In this document: piece by piece, positions 1 to 10,821 of the stretch
Numbering within the stretch: position 1 is the stretch's first letter
Layout of the letters: each line of letters begins with the position of its first letter
NCBI RefSeq assembly: GCF_932276165.1
Contig: NC_063999.1
Coordinates: forward strand, 7,876,501-7,940,500
Reading direction: 5' to 3'
DNA from: Plutella xylostella
Taxonomy: Eukaryota; Arthropoda; Insecta; Lepidoptera; Plutellidae
DNA length: 64,000 bases
Made by a program: the position numbers and the translations under genes
Notes under the pieces: model-generated
The model's input: only the letters and a program-made list of their open reading frames with translations
What the model was told of the DNA's origin: nothing
Database searches by the model: none

Positions 1-540
1 AGCCATTGCCAGGTGTCTACTAAGTTCTCCGAAGACAGCTGGCATTGGCCCTGTCCTTGTTAAGTTTGTTGCCATTACTAATGTAAGTGTGACTCTGAAA
101 ACCATTAATTTAAAAAAAAAGGAAAAAAAAAAGAAAAAAAAAAATAATAAAAAAAATTCTTGTATAATGAGATACACGGCTGGGGGTTTTTAGTCGGTTA
201 ACGCCCGACACTACCTGGGTCCTCTTCCCAGGTGTCCATGTGGATTTTCCCCCAGCAGTGGAAAAAAAAAGGGAAAAAAGAAAAAGAAAAAAAAAGGAAC
301 AATATATATATAAAAGATAGAATATATATACCTATATATAAATGAAACTTCCTTACCGAGTAGAAAGTAGATAAAAGAATTAAAAACTATCTCATAAAAA
401 TTACCACTCTTCAAAAGGCACGGACATAAAGTCTGTGGAGTGATAACAATTTCAAAAAAAAACAAAAAAAAGAAGTGACTGTTTGGTCCAAAAATATCAC
501 TGGTGTACTTAGTACATATGACAAAATTCCACATTATCCA
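1..540. other. A-rich stretch with the end of an unidentified repeat
   Basis: No gene is seen. From about 109 to 160 and 260 to 300 the plus strand is almost pure purine (A with scattered G), which makes a phenylalanine-rich but meaningless reading frame on the minus strand. A GC-richer island at about 180-258, with TTAGTCGGTTAACGCCCGAC and an imperfect CCTGGG/CCCAGG pairing, looks like the tail of an interspersed repeat followed by its A-rich end. The family is not identified. Confidence 0.35.
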
Positions 541-654
541 CATATAACTACCATTACAGCCGTTTCCAGTTTCTCCAAATTCGAAAGTATTCCCGCCGCT
601 TCTTGTCGCGTTACAGGCTTTTTAGTAATATCATATTTGATTGATTTCAAAGGG

Positions 655-1880
655 GAACACCCAAATATTCCGAAAAACTTTTTTCCGAATTTGAAAACAC
701 CGAATATGTAATTTACGAAATATTGCAATACCGATTTTTTAAAATGCCGAATTCTAAAAATCACGTAAATTATAATTTCGAATATAATATTCACGAAGAT
801 TTGTTATTACGATTGTCAAATACACGAACGTTAAAAAATACGATTACTTAAGCATACGAAAAATAAAATACCGATTTATTATAATCACGAAAAATTCAAA
901 TCCTGATCGAAAATGTGATAATTCGTGATTTTGACAAAAAAAACATAAACGTCTTAAAAACCTTAGACCCAAAACCTAAAGATAGGTGCGACGACGAGCA
1001 AAGCGAGGAGGAGCGTGTTAGGTGCACATAGATATCGAAAAACAAAGCGGAGCGTTTCAAATATAGAGCAAAACAATAGCTCGGAATTTTATGGTGTTTA
1101 ACCTTAAAAACCTTAGGACCTAAACCTAAAGATAGGTGCGACGACGAGCAAAGCGAGGAGGAGCGTGTTAGGTGCACATAGATATTGAAAAACAAAGCGG
1201 AGCGCAGCGAAGCGGAGCGGAGCGTTTCAAATATAGAGTAAAAATATGGTAAATAGAAAACTATTTGTAGTATTTGTTGTTAAATAACACAACAAAGCAA
1301 TAAAATTGCTCGGATTTTTACGGTGTTTAACCTTAAAAACCTTAGGACCTAAATATAAAGATAGGTGCGACGACGAGCAAAGGGAGGAGGAGCGTGTTAG
1401 GTGCACATAGATATCGAAAAACAAAGCGGAGCGCAGCGAAGCGGAGCGGAGCGTTTCACATAATGTAGCTTAAAAAATATTGTTAAATTGTATACGGATT
1501 ATGCTGTTAATAAACACTATTCTTAATAACTATTTCTTGTTAACTAAGATACATTCAGGAATTTGTATTTTCGGAATATTAAAACTTCGGGATTCGTAAT
1601 TTTAACAATTCGATATAATAAAAAGTCATACTTTTAAAACATCGAAATAATAATATACGGAAAATTGACTTTCGTCATTTTAATAAATCTGTTGTTTGAA
1701 ATTTCGTTTATTAACTATTCGTGATTTTCGTTATTCGGAAACTTAAAATTCGGGATTGTGAATTATTCGGAATTATGAAATTCGTAATTTTAAAAATCGT
1801 TATTTTTCATAGTTAGTAGTAGTAAAAATCGTTATGTTACGTTTCATATTCGTAAAAAAGTAATTCGGATTTATGTAGTG
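655..1880. repeat. composite repeat locus 1: degenerate arms around a tripled GC-rich core
   Basis: The left arm (about 655-945) is a run of loosely similar 14-17 base units, each starting with words such as CCGAA, ACGAA or ACGAT followed by A/T-rich text. The right arm (about 1550-1880) is built of similar units in the opposite orientation (ATTCG, TTCGG, ATCGT). Between them a GC-rich segment is repeated three times, at about 951-1060, 1101-1230 and 1331-1457. Each copy carries the words GGTGCGACGACGAGCAAAGC, GGAGGAGCGTGTTAGGTGCA and a purine-rich stretch made of GCGGAGCG. Copies 2 and 3 have the longer purine tail. The core recurs once on the other strand at about 14579-14692. No protein family is recognised; the minus-strand reading in all three copies is low-complexity and Ser-rich. 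A mobile or amplified repeat is likely. Confidence 0.6.
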
Positions 1881-3638
1881 TACCCATTTCAAAGAATATG
1901 CATGCCAAGAATCTCTTTAACTATTACATGCTTCTTTTCTGGCTGACCATCGTCTCAAATTTACTCTATTCCGGGCTTTCCCGAATTCACTCATATATTT
2001 AAGCCAGCGTTGTGTCGAGTTTACAAAAAAAAATTCCTGAAGCAGCATGAAAAAGCGTCAATCTTGGCTAGTTTAAGACGTGACATAAGTTATGCATCGC
2101 GCTCACTCACATCGCGCAGCCTCAAGAGCGAGCGCGACGACGTAGAACTTTTGTCACGACTTAAATGCGCCCCGTACTAGCCCTTCTGAGCCTGATTCAG
2201 CAGCCACAGTTGCCACTAAATTCAAAGAATATAGGTATATACTGATTATATGACAGTGCGTTTATTTATATGTAGATTGTGTACACGTAAATTTATATTT
2301 AAAAATCACAATCTGTAAAATAAAAATGCTAAATTTGCCGCCCCTTTAAATCTGCCGCCCTAGGCACTGGCCTTTTTGGCCTATAGGTAAATCCGCCACT
2401 GGCAAGAAGGGTATAATAAGCCGAAAGGGGGTAACTCTGGTGGTCATTCTGAACAACTATAGATCTACGACTTTTGAAAACTTGCGAAAAAATATATTTT
2501 TATCCATAGAAACTTTGTGGCAAACACTTGTCGTACCTGCGAATTTTTACTTATATTTTATCATGATTTTAGCTGAATAAGCATAGGGTATGCAGGCAGA
2601 ACTGCACGAAGCAACTCTGAAAGTTAGCCTGAAGAAGAAGAAATTATTCACGTTCACTAGGAGAAAAACACTTAAATTTTCGGCGTAGGCCCGTGACTTG
2701 AGATAGGCTCATGATGATAATAGACGCCTCTTTGGCACGAGTCCATTCACAAATCACGTACCTTTTACTATTTCAATAGAAATATGGAGCACAAACGAAA
2801 CGGTTAGTGTCGAATTCATGTCACGAAACTGCCTAACTTATGGTAATGTTGGAACGCTAGGAATGTCTTACGAAACGCGTGTCATACAGAATGCTTTTGT
2901 ATGTGTAACATTCGGCTAAAGAATTACTTACATGCTTTCGGTTTTACTAGTTATTCCAATTTGGTACATGATTGTGCTGAATGAATTTGGGCAAATCACG
3001 CGAGGTTAGTGAAAGAGCTCTGTATCTATTAAGATTTACGTAGTATGGATACATACATAGGTACTGTTAAGTAAATAATATGAAAGGTCATCTGAAATTA
3101 CGTTTAATTAACAAAATTTGCTATAGGTACGTGGACCGAAATTCACGACTTTTTTTTATGGCTACCGGATTCCAGGAAACAGTACCGACCAGCGGGCTTG
3201 ACTTGAGGGTGTACTTGGTCTCCACTTGAAAACTATTGCTGATCATAATCATCAGTCATCTAGTTAGAGACCGTTTCGCCGAATAATACATCAGTTCTGT
3301 CAATACCATTATTACATTGGAATAAGGTTAGCTCTTGTTTGTTTCAGATATTTTATTTCATGAAACACTATCAGTTCTTTGGCAGATATCAGTTACAACT
3401 TTAGCTTGTACATTTCTACGTATACTTTTATTTATTTATTTATTTAATAACTTAAAACCTATCATTACAGCTACTCCAATGCGATAGGCAAGCAAACAGT
3501 TAGTATATACTTAAGTCTATGATGTATACATATATGCATAATAGGCTGCTATGACTATGCCAGATTCTGTGCTAATGTCTGCGGATGACTGAACTACACT
3601 AGAAGACACATGACACATTACTATGACTATAGCCAACT
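1881..3638. other. no gene seen; scattered repeat fragments
   Basis: About 1985-2400 resembles an interspersed repeat ending in the words GCCGCCCTAGGCACTGGCC and AAATCCGCCACTGGC, typical of moth repeat tails as far as I recognise them. At about 2405 a one-sided MITE end occurs (GGGTATAATAAGCCGAAA), related to the elements at 10648 and 51134. The remainder is AT-rich with no conserved frame. Confidence 0.4.
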
Positions 3639-3674
3639 TATAAAAAGACGTTCCCATCAGGCGCCGCGTACAGT
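3639..3674 (+). promoter_or_regulatory. candidate TATA box plus initiator
   Basis: TATAAAAAG at 3639-3647 is followed about 30 bases later by TACAGTTA (near 3669-3676), an acceptable insect initiator spacing. The sequence after it (3661-3710) is locally GC-rich, unlike its surroundings. No coding exon could be assigned downstream on this strand, so it may drive a noncoding RNA or be chance. Confidence 0.18.
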
Positions 3675-5762
3675 TACGTCCGCTACGTTCACACGCGAGT
3701 TGCGTCTACTTCGTCATCAGATAAATACTTATTTACCACTTTATATACTATACTTATGCTTACTAAATATTTAGGCACTCTTCGCTGTCCTAGAGGTTGA
3801 GGAAGACTATAAGTGGTGAACTACGTACAAAGTTTAGGCTTACTTTAGTATAGGTTTAAATTAGTTTTGGTGAATTGAGAGGATTCCGTTTTCTTTCAGT
3901 TATTTTCATTTCGTTCTTAAAACCTCGATGACAAACGGCCAGAGATTGTCTGGCAATAGATGGTCACAGTTTCCGATTTACTATTATAGGTAAAGAACAC
4001 TAAAAACTAGCTGGAAACACATTCAAGCTGCTATTTTCCTGAATTCGTTATATTCATAATAAAGTCTTTAATGGAAACAAATTAACTTTGGGCACATTTT
4101 CCCACTAGCAGTATTAAAATTAATCTTACAGTTATTTTTAAAAGGCAGCCTCGTATCGTGAGAATATGGATCTTTTGAAGATGTTCTCCAAACTCATTGA
4201 AGGTTATGAGGTCAACTCATAATTTTATTGAAGTGCCAAGACGTTTCCTGTGAAAAAGTTTGTAAACCATTGAGATTTTATCAAGTACGTATTATATTTA
4301 GTCAAGTTAAGGCACTGATGAATGATAGTGATAAGTGTACATGTCAGTTTATGAATCTTCAGCAGTTTTTAAGACATTACGGCGTTCGATTTAGGAACAA
4401 TAAGTCTCTAATGTGGTATACTTAGTTAGGCCCGATTATATTCTTACTGTCTCCTTTAATATTCACATGATCTAGGTAAGTAAGTACCTAAGTGCGTAAC
4501 CGATCCGATACTTACCGCGTTTCTACGAATCTCTGTAGATATCAATCAGCCGTACCTTTCACTGTTTAGGTTATGAAGTTAGCTAGGTAGTATGAATATA
4601 GTGGTTTCAGTTCATTATAATTATCTTTATTAATTGTGTCCACTCTTACACTTACTTCACATCCACATGATTCACACAGTAATGATTGCGTTTGTTTTTA
4701 TTTTATACAAGTAGGTAATAATCGTACGTATCGTGGGATTGAAGCCCACAGTTTCCGGTCTAAAAGCCAATATTCCGATTCTACATTGCTCAGAAGAAGG
4801 CGTCACATTATGTAAGTTTCCAAACTCGTTCTTCGACCTCGTTCCGTTGCACTTTACCGGTTTTTTTTCTTGTAAAGTGTGTTTCTAAAATAGTATTTTT
4901 GAAAAGAGGAAACGGGACAGAGCAAATTTCTTAATCATTAATACATTATGTCATAATTTTGACCCTAATTAATTTATGATCGATGGATAACCGTAATGGT
5001 TTTAAGCTTGGATTGAACTCTCGTCCAGTGTTATAATAATTAATGATGTTATATTACTCCATATTAAATTGAAATTGTAAATAATAATTATATCAGAGCC
5101 TTATAACAGCTGAGATTGTCACCATGTATACTAACAGTAGTTTAATTGTTCCTAAACTATGGATCTTAACAGAAATAAAAATAATAATTAACTGTCCACT
5201 ATTATTGTTTATGATGGCGGCACAGCCACATAAACTTGGCTGCAAGTAATAAAATAAGCTTGGATCCACTAATGTGTAAATCCTTTGATATATTGAATCC
5301 ATGCTTAAATACTAGAAGTCAACACCAATGTATGGCCGCGCCATGAAACTTGAACGGCATCCAGTTTTCTCCCGTTCACAGCCAACGCGAGGAAGTTATT
5401 ATTCTGAGTGTTCGGCATAGATGTCGCTGTTGTGTGGGACGTCACGTCACTCACTCGCTGACAGGTCATAGCCGGCGCTTGCGCATTGAATTATACATTA
5501 GCACGGGGGTGAAAACTGGTGCACGGGACAGCATAATAAATATACATTACATGAATAATTATTAACAGGATATGCTGCTTAGTGCTTATGATATACCTAT
5601 ATATTTATAGTTAAACCAAAAATAGTAAAAAATTGCTTTAAAAAAATGCAGTGAGCTTTAGTGCAGTCCAACTATTTAGATCAAAGCCTTATACTTATTG
5701 AAGCACTGATAGCTAAATTATGGGCCAAAGACTTTGGTATTTTAATTTTTTATATTCATTTG
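3675..5762. other. no gene seen
   Basis: AT-rich intron or intergenic sequence. Positions 5341-5480 are locally GC-richer (containing GTGGGACGTCACGTCACTC) but carry no convincing exon. Confidence 0.4.
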
Positions 5763-5996
5763 CACTCACGGGCAATTTAAAGGTTCCACTGAGAAAAGCA
5801 CCAAATTATTTCTAAACGGAAAAGGCTATCTTAATGCCGTCTTCTGCAACATTGAAGTGCATTTAACAGAGCATCAGGATATTACCAACTAAAATCGGTA
5901 ATATTTTGTTCCAATTTTAAATAAAATCTTTGAAAAAATCGGGGTCGTTTGTTGTCGGAATTTTGTGAGTGGAACTTTTTTATTGCCCGGCAGTGT
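5763..5996 (+). mobile_element. MITE, CACTCACGGGCAAT family, copy 1
   Basis: It begins CACTCACGGGCAAT and ends ATTGCCCGGCAGTGTA, an inverted pair. Internal landmarks shared with the other copies are AGGTTCCACTGAGAAA, AACGGAAAAGGCTA, AACAGAGCATCAGGATATTA and TTGTGAGTGGAACTTTTT. It has no coding capacity. Related copies lie at 6625-6855, 31279-31402 (truncated) and 32085-32328. Confidence 0.75.
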
Positions 5997-6624
5997 ATAA
6001 ATTATGTACATGATAAAGGGTTTTCAGAATTGGTCAGTTTAAGCGACCAGAACTACAATAATTTATGTTACTATGGTAATTACACTGGCCATATTTACTA
6101 GAGATCTCTGTTTAAACCTGCGTGATGGTATATTTCTCATGCAACAGTCTAACCATACCGTCTATAACAGTATACTACGGTCTACTATACAACTAGTAGA
6201 TAGTTATCACGAATCCCGTAAAAGGGCCCCCCACATTTTGCTTGTCATTGTAATTTGGTTTACTGAGCAATAGAGATAGGATATAATTTTGCTTAGGGCT
6301 GATATGTATGGGGTAGGTACTAATAATAGATATAAAGATTCCCGTGAGCATCGCTTCGCCAAAGGTTTTCCCGTGGGAAATTCGACATTTATATAAGTTT
6401 CATAAGACCTGCTAGATTTAATTTGTATACTTTGATACAATTCGTCAACATTAGGCGAGGAATTAAAATAACGGTTCAATTCAAATTGTAGAGTCATAAT
6501 GGTAAAAAAATAATATCGTAGGCACAAGTCAACAAAACAACGTTAACGAGTTGATTTTAGTTTGAAAATTTCATTATAGGTACATAAGTAAGTATTACAT
6601 TTTATTTTTGTATACGTACCATCA
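5997..6624. other. no gene seen between two MITE copies
   Basis: AT-rich sequence; the overlapping short frames near 6073-6527 on both strands show no recognisable domain. Confidence 0.4.
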
Positions 6625-6855
6625 TTCACCTACGGGCAATAAAAAAGTTCCACTCACAAAATGCCAACACCAAACGACCCCAATTTTTTCAAACATTTAA
6701 TTTAAAGTTTGAACAAAATACTAGGTACCGTTTTTAGTTGGTAATATCCTAATGCTCTGTTAAATGTACTTTAAAGTTGCAGGAGGCGAAGCTAGCCTTT
6801 TCAGTTTAGGAGTTATTTGGTGCTTGCTTTGAACCTTTTCATTGCCCGTGAGTGT
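6625..6855 (-). mobile_element. MITE, CACTCACGGGCAAT family, copy 2 (inverted)
   Basis: Opposite orientation to copy 1: it starts near ACCTACGGGCAATAAAAAAG and ends TTTTCATTGCCCGTGAGTGT. The interior words TTTTTAGTTGGTAATATCC and AATGCTCTGTTAAATGTAC are the reverse complement of copy 1 with point changes. Confidence 0.75.
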
Positions 6856-7346
6856 ATTATATATAATATATGATAGGTTACAAATTAGTGTGTTTTTTAA
6901 TTTAAAGTTTGACTTTCATAGGTAGGCCCCAAGGCCCCAAGGTTCCGTGTTTGCATGTTTTTTGTTTCACCTATCTACGTACTTATATAATATACAGGGT
7001 GTCCCAAAAGTCAACGTCATCCCTTAAAGGGCTGATAGGTCAGCTCATGAGAGGCCAGAATATCACAATATGACCTTAGTAAAAACTCGATAATTTTCGA
7101 GATATTGGCACTTTTAAAAATTTGCTGAAAATCGACACCTTGGATCAGTTTTTTGCGTGCCGCCGGTACAAAAATCCATATTGTTAGAATTTGTTTGGTG
7201 TTACATCACCCTGTATAGCCCTGCTATTGATCGCAGTCAAAATAAATATCGAGTAATGCTGTATGTTTAAAAAAAACACGGTTTTCAAAGTCATAAAAGG
7301 TAATCGTATTTTTTTATAAACAACTTTGACTCTACATACTGTAAAA

Positions 7347-8148
7347 ATAATAATTAAAAAAATTAAAAAACCGACTTCAAAAAACCACTAAAATGTAAGA
7401 AATAATTTAAGGTTTACACAAATTCTACTCGTATGAGATAGTACAAATATACCTAAGCAGGAACTGTTCTTTTTTGATGTTGGTGCGGTGACAAAGTAAT
7501 CTGAAGAAATATGGCACCAACTTCAAAAAAGAACAGTTCCTGCTTAGGTATATTTGTACTATCTCATACGAGTAGAATTTGTGTAAACCTTAAATTATTT
7601 CTTACATTTTAGTGGTTTTTTGAAGTCGGTTTTTTAATTTTTTTAATTATTATTTTATTTAATAGTTTTTAGTTTATTTGTAATAATTTTCAATCAAAAG
7701 TAAGGTGCAAATGATACCAAAAAGTCCTACTAATCAATACGAATCATTCAAGCCTAAACACGAAGTAGTTGCTATATACCGTTGAGGAGTTCCCCTGACT
7801 GCCTTCCGTTTCCATCATCAGATCAGCTCAAGGTCACCATCATATTTTTTTGTTATAAGAACTATATTTACGTTCTTAATTTCATTAGAATCGGTTAATG
7901 TGTGCCCAAAATGGAAATTCATACCCTGTTTTTACCCCTTTACCCACCCTTGGGGGTGAGATAAAATTCTGAAAAAAAAATGGGACCACCTGGAAGCTCA
8001 ACCCAATACAACAAAAAAAGAATTTTCAAAATCGGTTCATAAACGGCGGAGTAATCGGTGAACATACATAAAAAAAAATATAAAAAAAAAAAAGATCCCG
8101 ACGAATTGAGAACCTCCTCCTTTTTTTGAAGTCGGTTAAAAAAAATAT
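7347..8148. mobile_element. nested insertion with CCGACTTC/GAAGTCGG ends
   Basis: The outer element's right arm reads continuously across GTATATTTTTTTTACAGTAT, whereas the left arm is split at the matching place, so this block inserted later. It starts AAAAAACCGACTTCAAAAAA and ends TTTTTTTGAAGTCGGTTAA. The left part is the palindrome at 7348-7653. The right part (about 7660-8148) carries the words TTTCAAAATCGGTTCATAAA and GAACCTCCTCC, which I recognise as a common moth repeat type without being able to name its family. Confidence 0.6.
7348..7653. repeat. near-perfect palindrome (hairpin MITE)
   Basis: Two arms of about 138 bases (about 7348-7485 and 7513-7653) are reverse complements with hardly a difference (one seen: GATGTTGG against CCAACTTC), separated by about 27 bases. 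The left arm runs from TAATTAAAAAAATTAAAAAA through CCGACTTC to GAACAGTT-type words. The near identity of the arms suggests recent origin or conversion between arms. Confidence 0.7.
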
Positions 8149-9442
8149 ACCACGCAAACCTGGTACCTTATTTGAAAAGATTGCTCATTTAATGCAGTTT
8201 CCAAAATGGTATAAAACGTTGCTATTGTTTCAATTAACAAAAAAGTTATTGCTATTTTAGTACAAAACGACCTCGATCTAAAATTGTTTGAAAGAAATTT
8301 ATCTGACTGAATTTATTAAGGGTAAGTCATGTTGGAATGAGTAAAAGTAAAATAGGTGGTGTGGCCGGGAGTGGGAAAAGAGACAACGTTGTCACAGTTA
8401 GTAAAAAAAACGCATTTTGAGTATCTTTCTCGAAAAAAGTGGACTATAGCAACTCCACATTCCCCATAAATGTAGCGCATGGTAACGTACATTCCTGAGT
8501 AGTGCTAATGTGTGATGTTGTACAAGTAAAACGCTTACACATGTACATTGTACACCCACAGTATCCCAAAAAGGGACAGATCAGTTTGTCATTAACATTA
8601 CCTCTAATTACTTGTTATTTATTTTAAAGTTATTGTTTAACAAAACCAAACTCTCAAAATTATGATTATGACCATTAATGAGTATTATTTATTGCTGATT
8701 ATGTACTTAATATAATAATGTGGTGATATAATTTTGAGAAATAAAAATAAAAGTCCATAAATGTTTGTTTTTTTTAAATAAGGTGTAAAAAACGCAAAAT
8801 ATGTTTTATAAGAGTTTGGTAAGTTTTTTCTTAGCTATTTTTGCGTCATCTATGTTGCCACGGCTGACCGCACCACCTTTTTTACTTTTACTCATTCCAA
8901 CATGACTTACCCTTAATAAATTCAGTCAGATAAATTTCCTTCAAACAATTTTACATCGAGGTCGTTTTGTATTAAAATAGCAATAACTTTTTTGTTAATT
9001 GAAACAATAGCAACGTTTCATACCATTTTGGAAACTGCATTAAATGAGCAATCTTTTCAAATAAGGTGCCAGGTTTGCGTGGTATATTTTTTTTACAGTA
9101 TGTAGAGTCAAAGTTGTTTATAAAAAATACGATTACCTTTTATGACTTTGAAAACCGTGTTTTTTTTAAACATACAGCATTACTCGTTATTTATTTTGAC
9201 TGCGATCAATAGCAGGGCTATACAGGGTGATGCAACACCAAACAAATTCTAACAATATGGATTTTTGTACCGGCGGCACGCAAAAAACTGATCCAAGGTG
9301 TCGATTTTCAGCAAATTTATAAAAGTGTAAATATCTCAAAAATTATCGAGTTTTTACTAAAGTTATATTATGATATTCTGACCTCTCATGAGCTGACCTA
9401 TTAGCCCTTTAAGGGATGACGTTGACTTTTGGGACACCCTGT

Positions 9443-9800
9443 ATATTATTTAAGTTTTTATTACGGTACCTGTTTTAGACGGCGAATTGTTAACTTGACC
9501 TTAACCATCAACAGTACACCTTTACTACCAGTACCAGTAATTATTACAATTTACGCAAATGTTAGTGTTGCTAATAAAAATCCGGATCGGGTAAAAAAAG
9601 ACACAAATCTAATCAGATTTAGCTGAAGAATGCATTGTTATCAGCGCATCAGGATCTAAAATCGGTTGAAGTCGCACGTCACATATCAAAAGCGCTAATT
9701 GGAGTCTCCGTGCCGCCGGTTGTGGTCCAAGTCACAGGGGGTTAGTTTAGTATACGGATCCAACATTACCTTAAGGTTAATTCATTATTTATTAATTTTG
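9443..9800. other. no gene seen
   Basis: Short spacer between the long-inverted-repeat element and a SINE; no recognisable frame. Confidence 0.4.
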
Positions 9801-10270
9801 ACGGTCGAATGGCGTAGTGGTTAGTGGCCTTGACTGCTATGCCGAAAGTCCCAGCTTCGATTCCCGGCTGGGGCAGATATTAATTTGTTTAAAGACATAT
9901 TTGTACTCGGGTCTTGGGTGTTGATATTTATATAATACCAGCTGTTCCCGCGCGCTTCGCCTTATAAACTTTTCCCGTGGGAATTTCGGGATAAAAAGTA
10001 GCCTATGTTCTTTCCCAGGGTCTAGACCGTATGTATACCAAATTTCATTCAAATCCGTTCAGTAGTTTTGGCGTGAAAGAGTAACAGACAGAGAGACAGA
10101 CAGACAGACAGACACAGTTACTTTCGCATTTATAATATTAGTTAGGATTTAATATGTCTATGTATTTGTGTAGATATATCAGTTGTCCGATACCCATAAC
10201 ACAGGCTCTGCCTAGCTTGGGGTCGGATGGCCGTGTGAGAGATGTCCCCACATTTTTTTTATTTTTTTTT
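9801..10270 (+). mobile_element. tRNA-derived SINE, split by another element
   Basis: The head has Pol III-type boxes: an A-box-like TGGCGTAGTGGTTAGTGG at about 9810 and a B-box-like GCTTCGATTCCC at about 9852. The body continues with TTGTACTCGGGTCTTGGGTG, is interrupted at about 9935-10147, then resumes with TCAGTTGTCCGATACCCATA and GGGGTCGGATGGCCGTGTGA, ending in a T-rich tail at about 10252-10270. The layout (tRNA-like head, unrelated body, simple tail) is that of a SINE. Confidence 0.7.
9935..10147 (-). mobile_element. RTE-tail-like repeat nested in the SINE
   Basis: It contains TTCCCGTGGGAATTTCGGGA, CAAATTTCATTCAAATCCGT, CAGTAGTTTTGGCGTGAAAG, a short GACA run (about 10090-10125) and TTTCGCATTTATAATATTAG. 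This string of words is a familiar interspersed tail in moth genomes, likely RTE-related. It has no coding potential of its own, and its true orientation is uncertain. Confidence 0.5.
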
Positions 10271-10647
10271 AAGGACCAGATAGACATACGAGTACAACCC
10301 GCGCAAAGTTTCTAGACACCTGGCTCAAAAATCTACCCCACTCCCTCTTCCCCGCGCGTGGCCCCGCTCTCGTCCTTTTGTAGCGTTAGCATAAGAATTA
10401 TCAGACGATTAACAATAAATATTTTTTATCGCATACTTTTTTGTTACTACTTTAACAAGTAGGTAACAACTAGAATACTTGAATTCAATAAATCAAAAAA
10501 AATGAAAAACATAAAAAAAATTAAATTAGATTATGAAAGTTATAAAAAATATAGGTTTCAGTGTTTGGTAAAAATTTAAAGGTGGTGATATAACAAGGGC
10601 TACCACACTAGGCTAGGCCTGTGTCGTGGACAGCCAGGACTTATACT
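10271..10647. other. no gene seen
   Basis: AT-rich spacer; no exon or repeat boundary recognised. Confidence 0.4.
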
Positions 10648-10821
10648 TAGGGTGTTGCAAAAAAGGTATACTAAGCCGAAACCTACAGAAACTTTGTTGG
10701 TCACGTGACTTTTTTAGTATGCAGAATGTTTTTTTGAAATTCTGATTTCAGTTTTGGGCTTAGATATGCCATGCTGCACATGTAGGTTTCGGCTTAGTAT
10801 ACCCTTTTTGCAACACCCTGT
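10648..10821. mobile_element. MITE, AGGGTGTTGCAAAAA family
   Basis: It begins AGGGTGTTGCAAAAAAGGTA and TACTAAGCCGAAACCTAC and ends with the complement, TTTTTGCAACACCCTGTA. The centre carries GGTCACGTGACTTTTTTAGT. It is about 174 bases with no coding capacity. Relatives lie at 51134-51352, with single ends at about 2405 and 13178. Confidence 0.75.

Larger units (their letters stand above)
6994..9442. mobile_element. long-terminal-inverted-repeat DNA element with nested insertion
   Basis: The two ends are inverted copies: ACAGGGTGTCCCAAAAGTCA at 6994 and its complement ending at 9442. The match continues inward for about 570 bases per arm (left 6994-7346 plus 8149-8365; right about 8866-9442), enclosing a loop of about 500 bases. 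The left arm is broken by foreign DNA at about 7347-8148. Flanks read TATAATAT on the left and ATATTATT on the right, compatible with a TA or ATAT target duplication. No transposase frame is seen, so it is non-autonomous. Such long arms could fold into one large hairpin. Confidence 0.75.

Noticed and set aside
211..543. 110-codon minus-strand frame rich in Phe
   Set aside because: It is the complement of A-rich low-complexity DNA with no domain or splice context.
896..1424. Minus-strand frames with HLTRSSSLCSSSHL as a protein gene
   Set aside because: The open frames come from the repeated core and end in unrelated sequence each time; kept only as a repeat.
951..1457. Three regularly spaced repeats resembling a CRISPR array
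   Set aside because: Too few, too long, irregular spacing, eukaryotic context, and the same unit occurs alone elsewhere.
9801..9870. tRNA gene
   Set aside because: A and B boxes are present but the cloverleaf is poor and the sequence runs into a SINE body.
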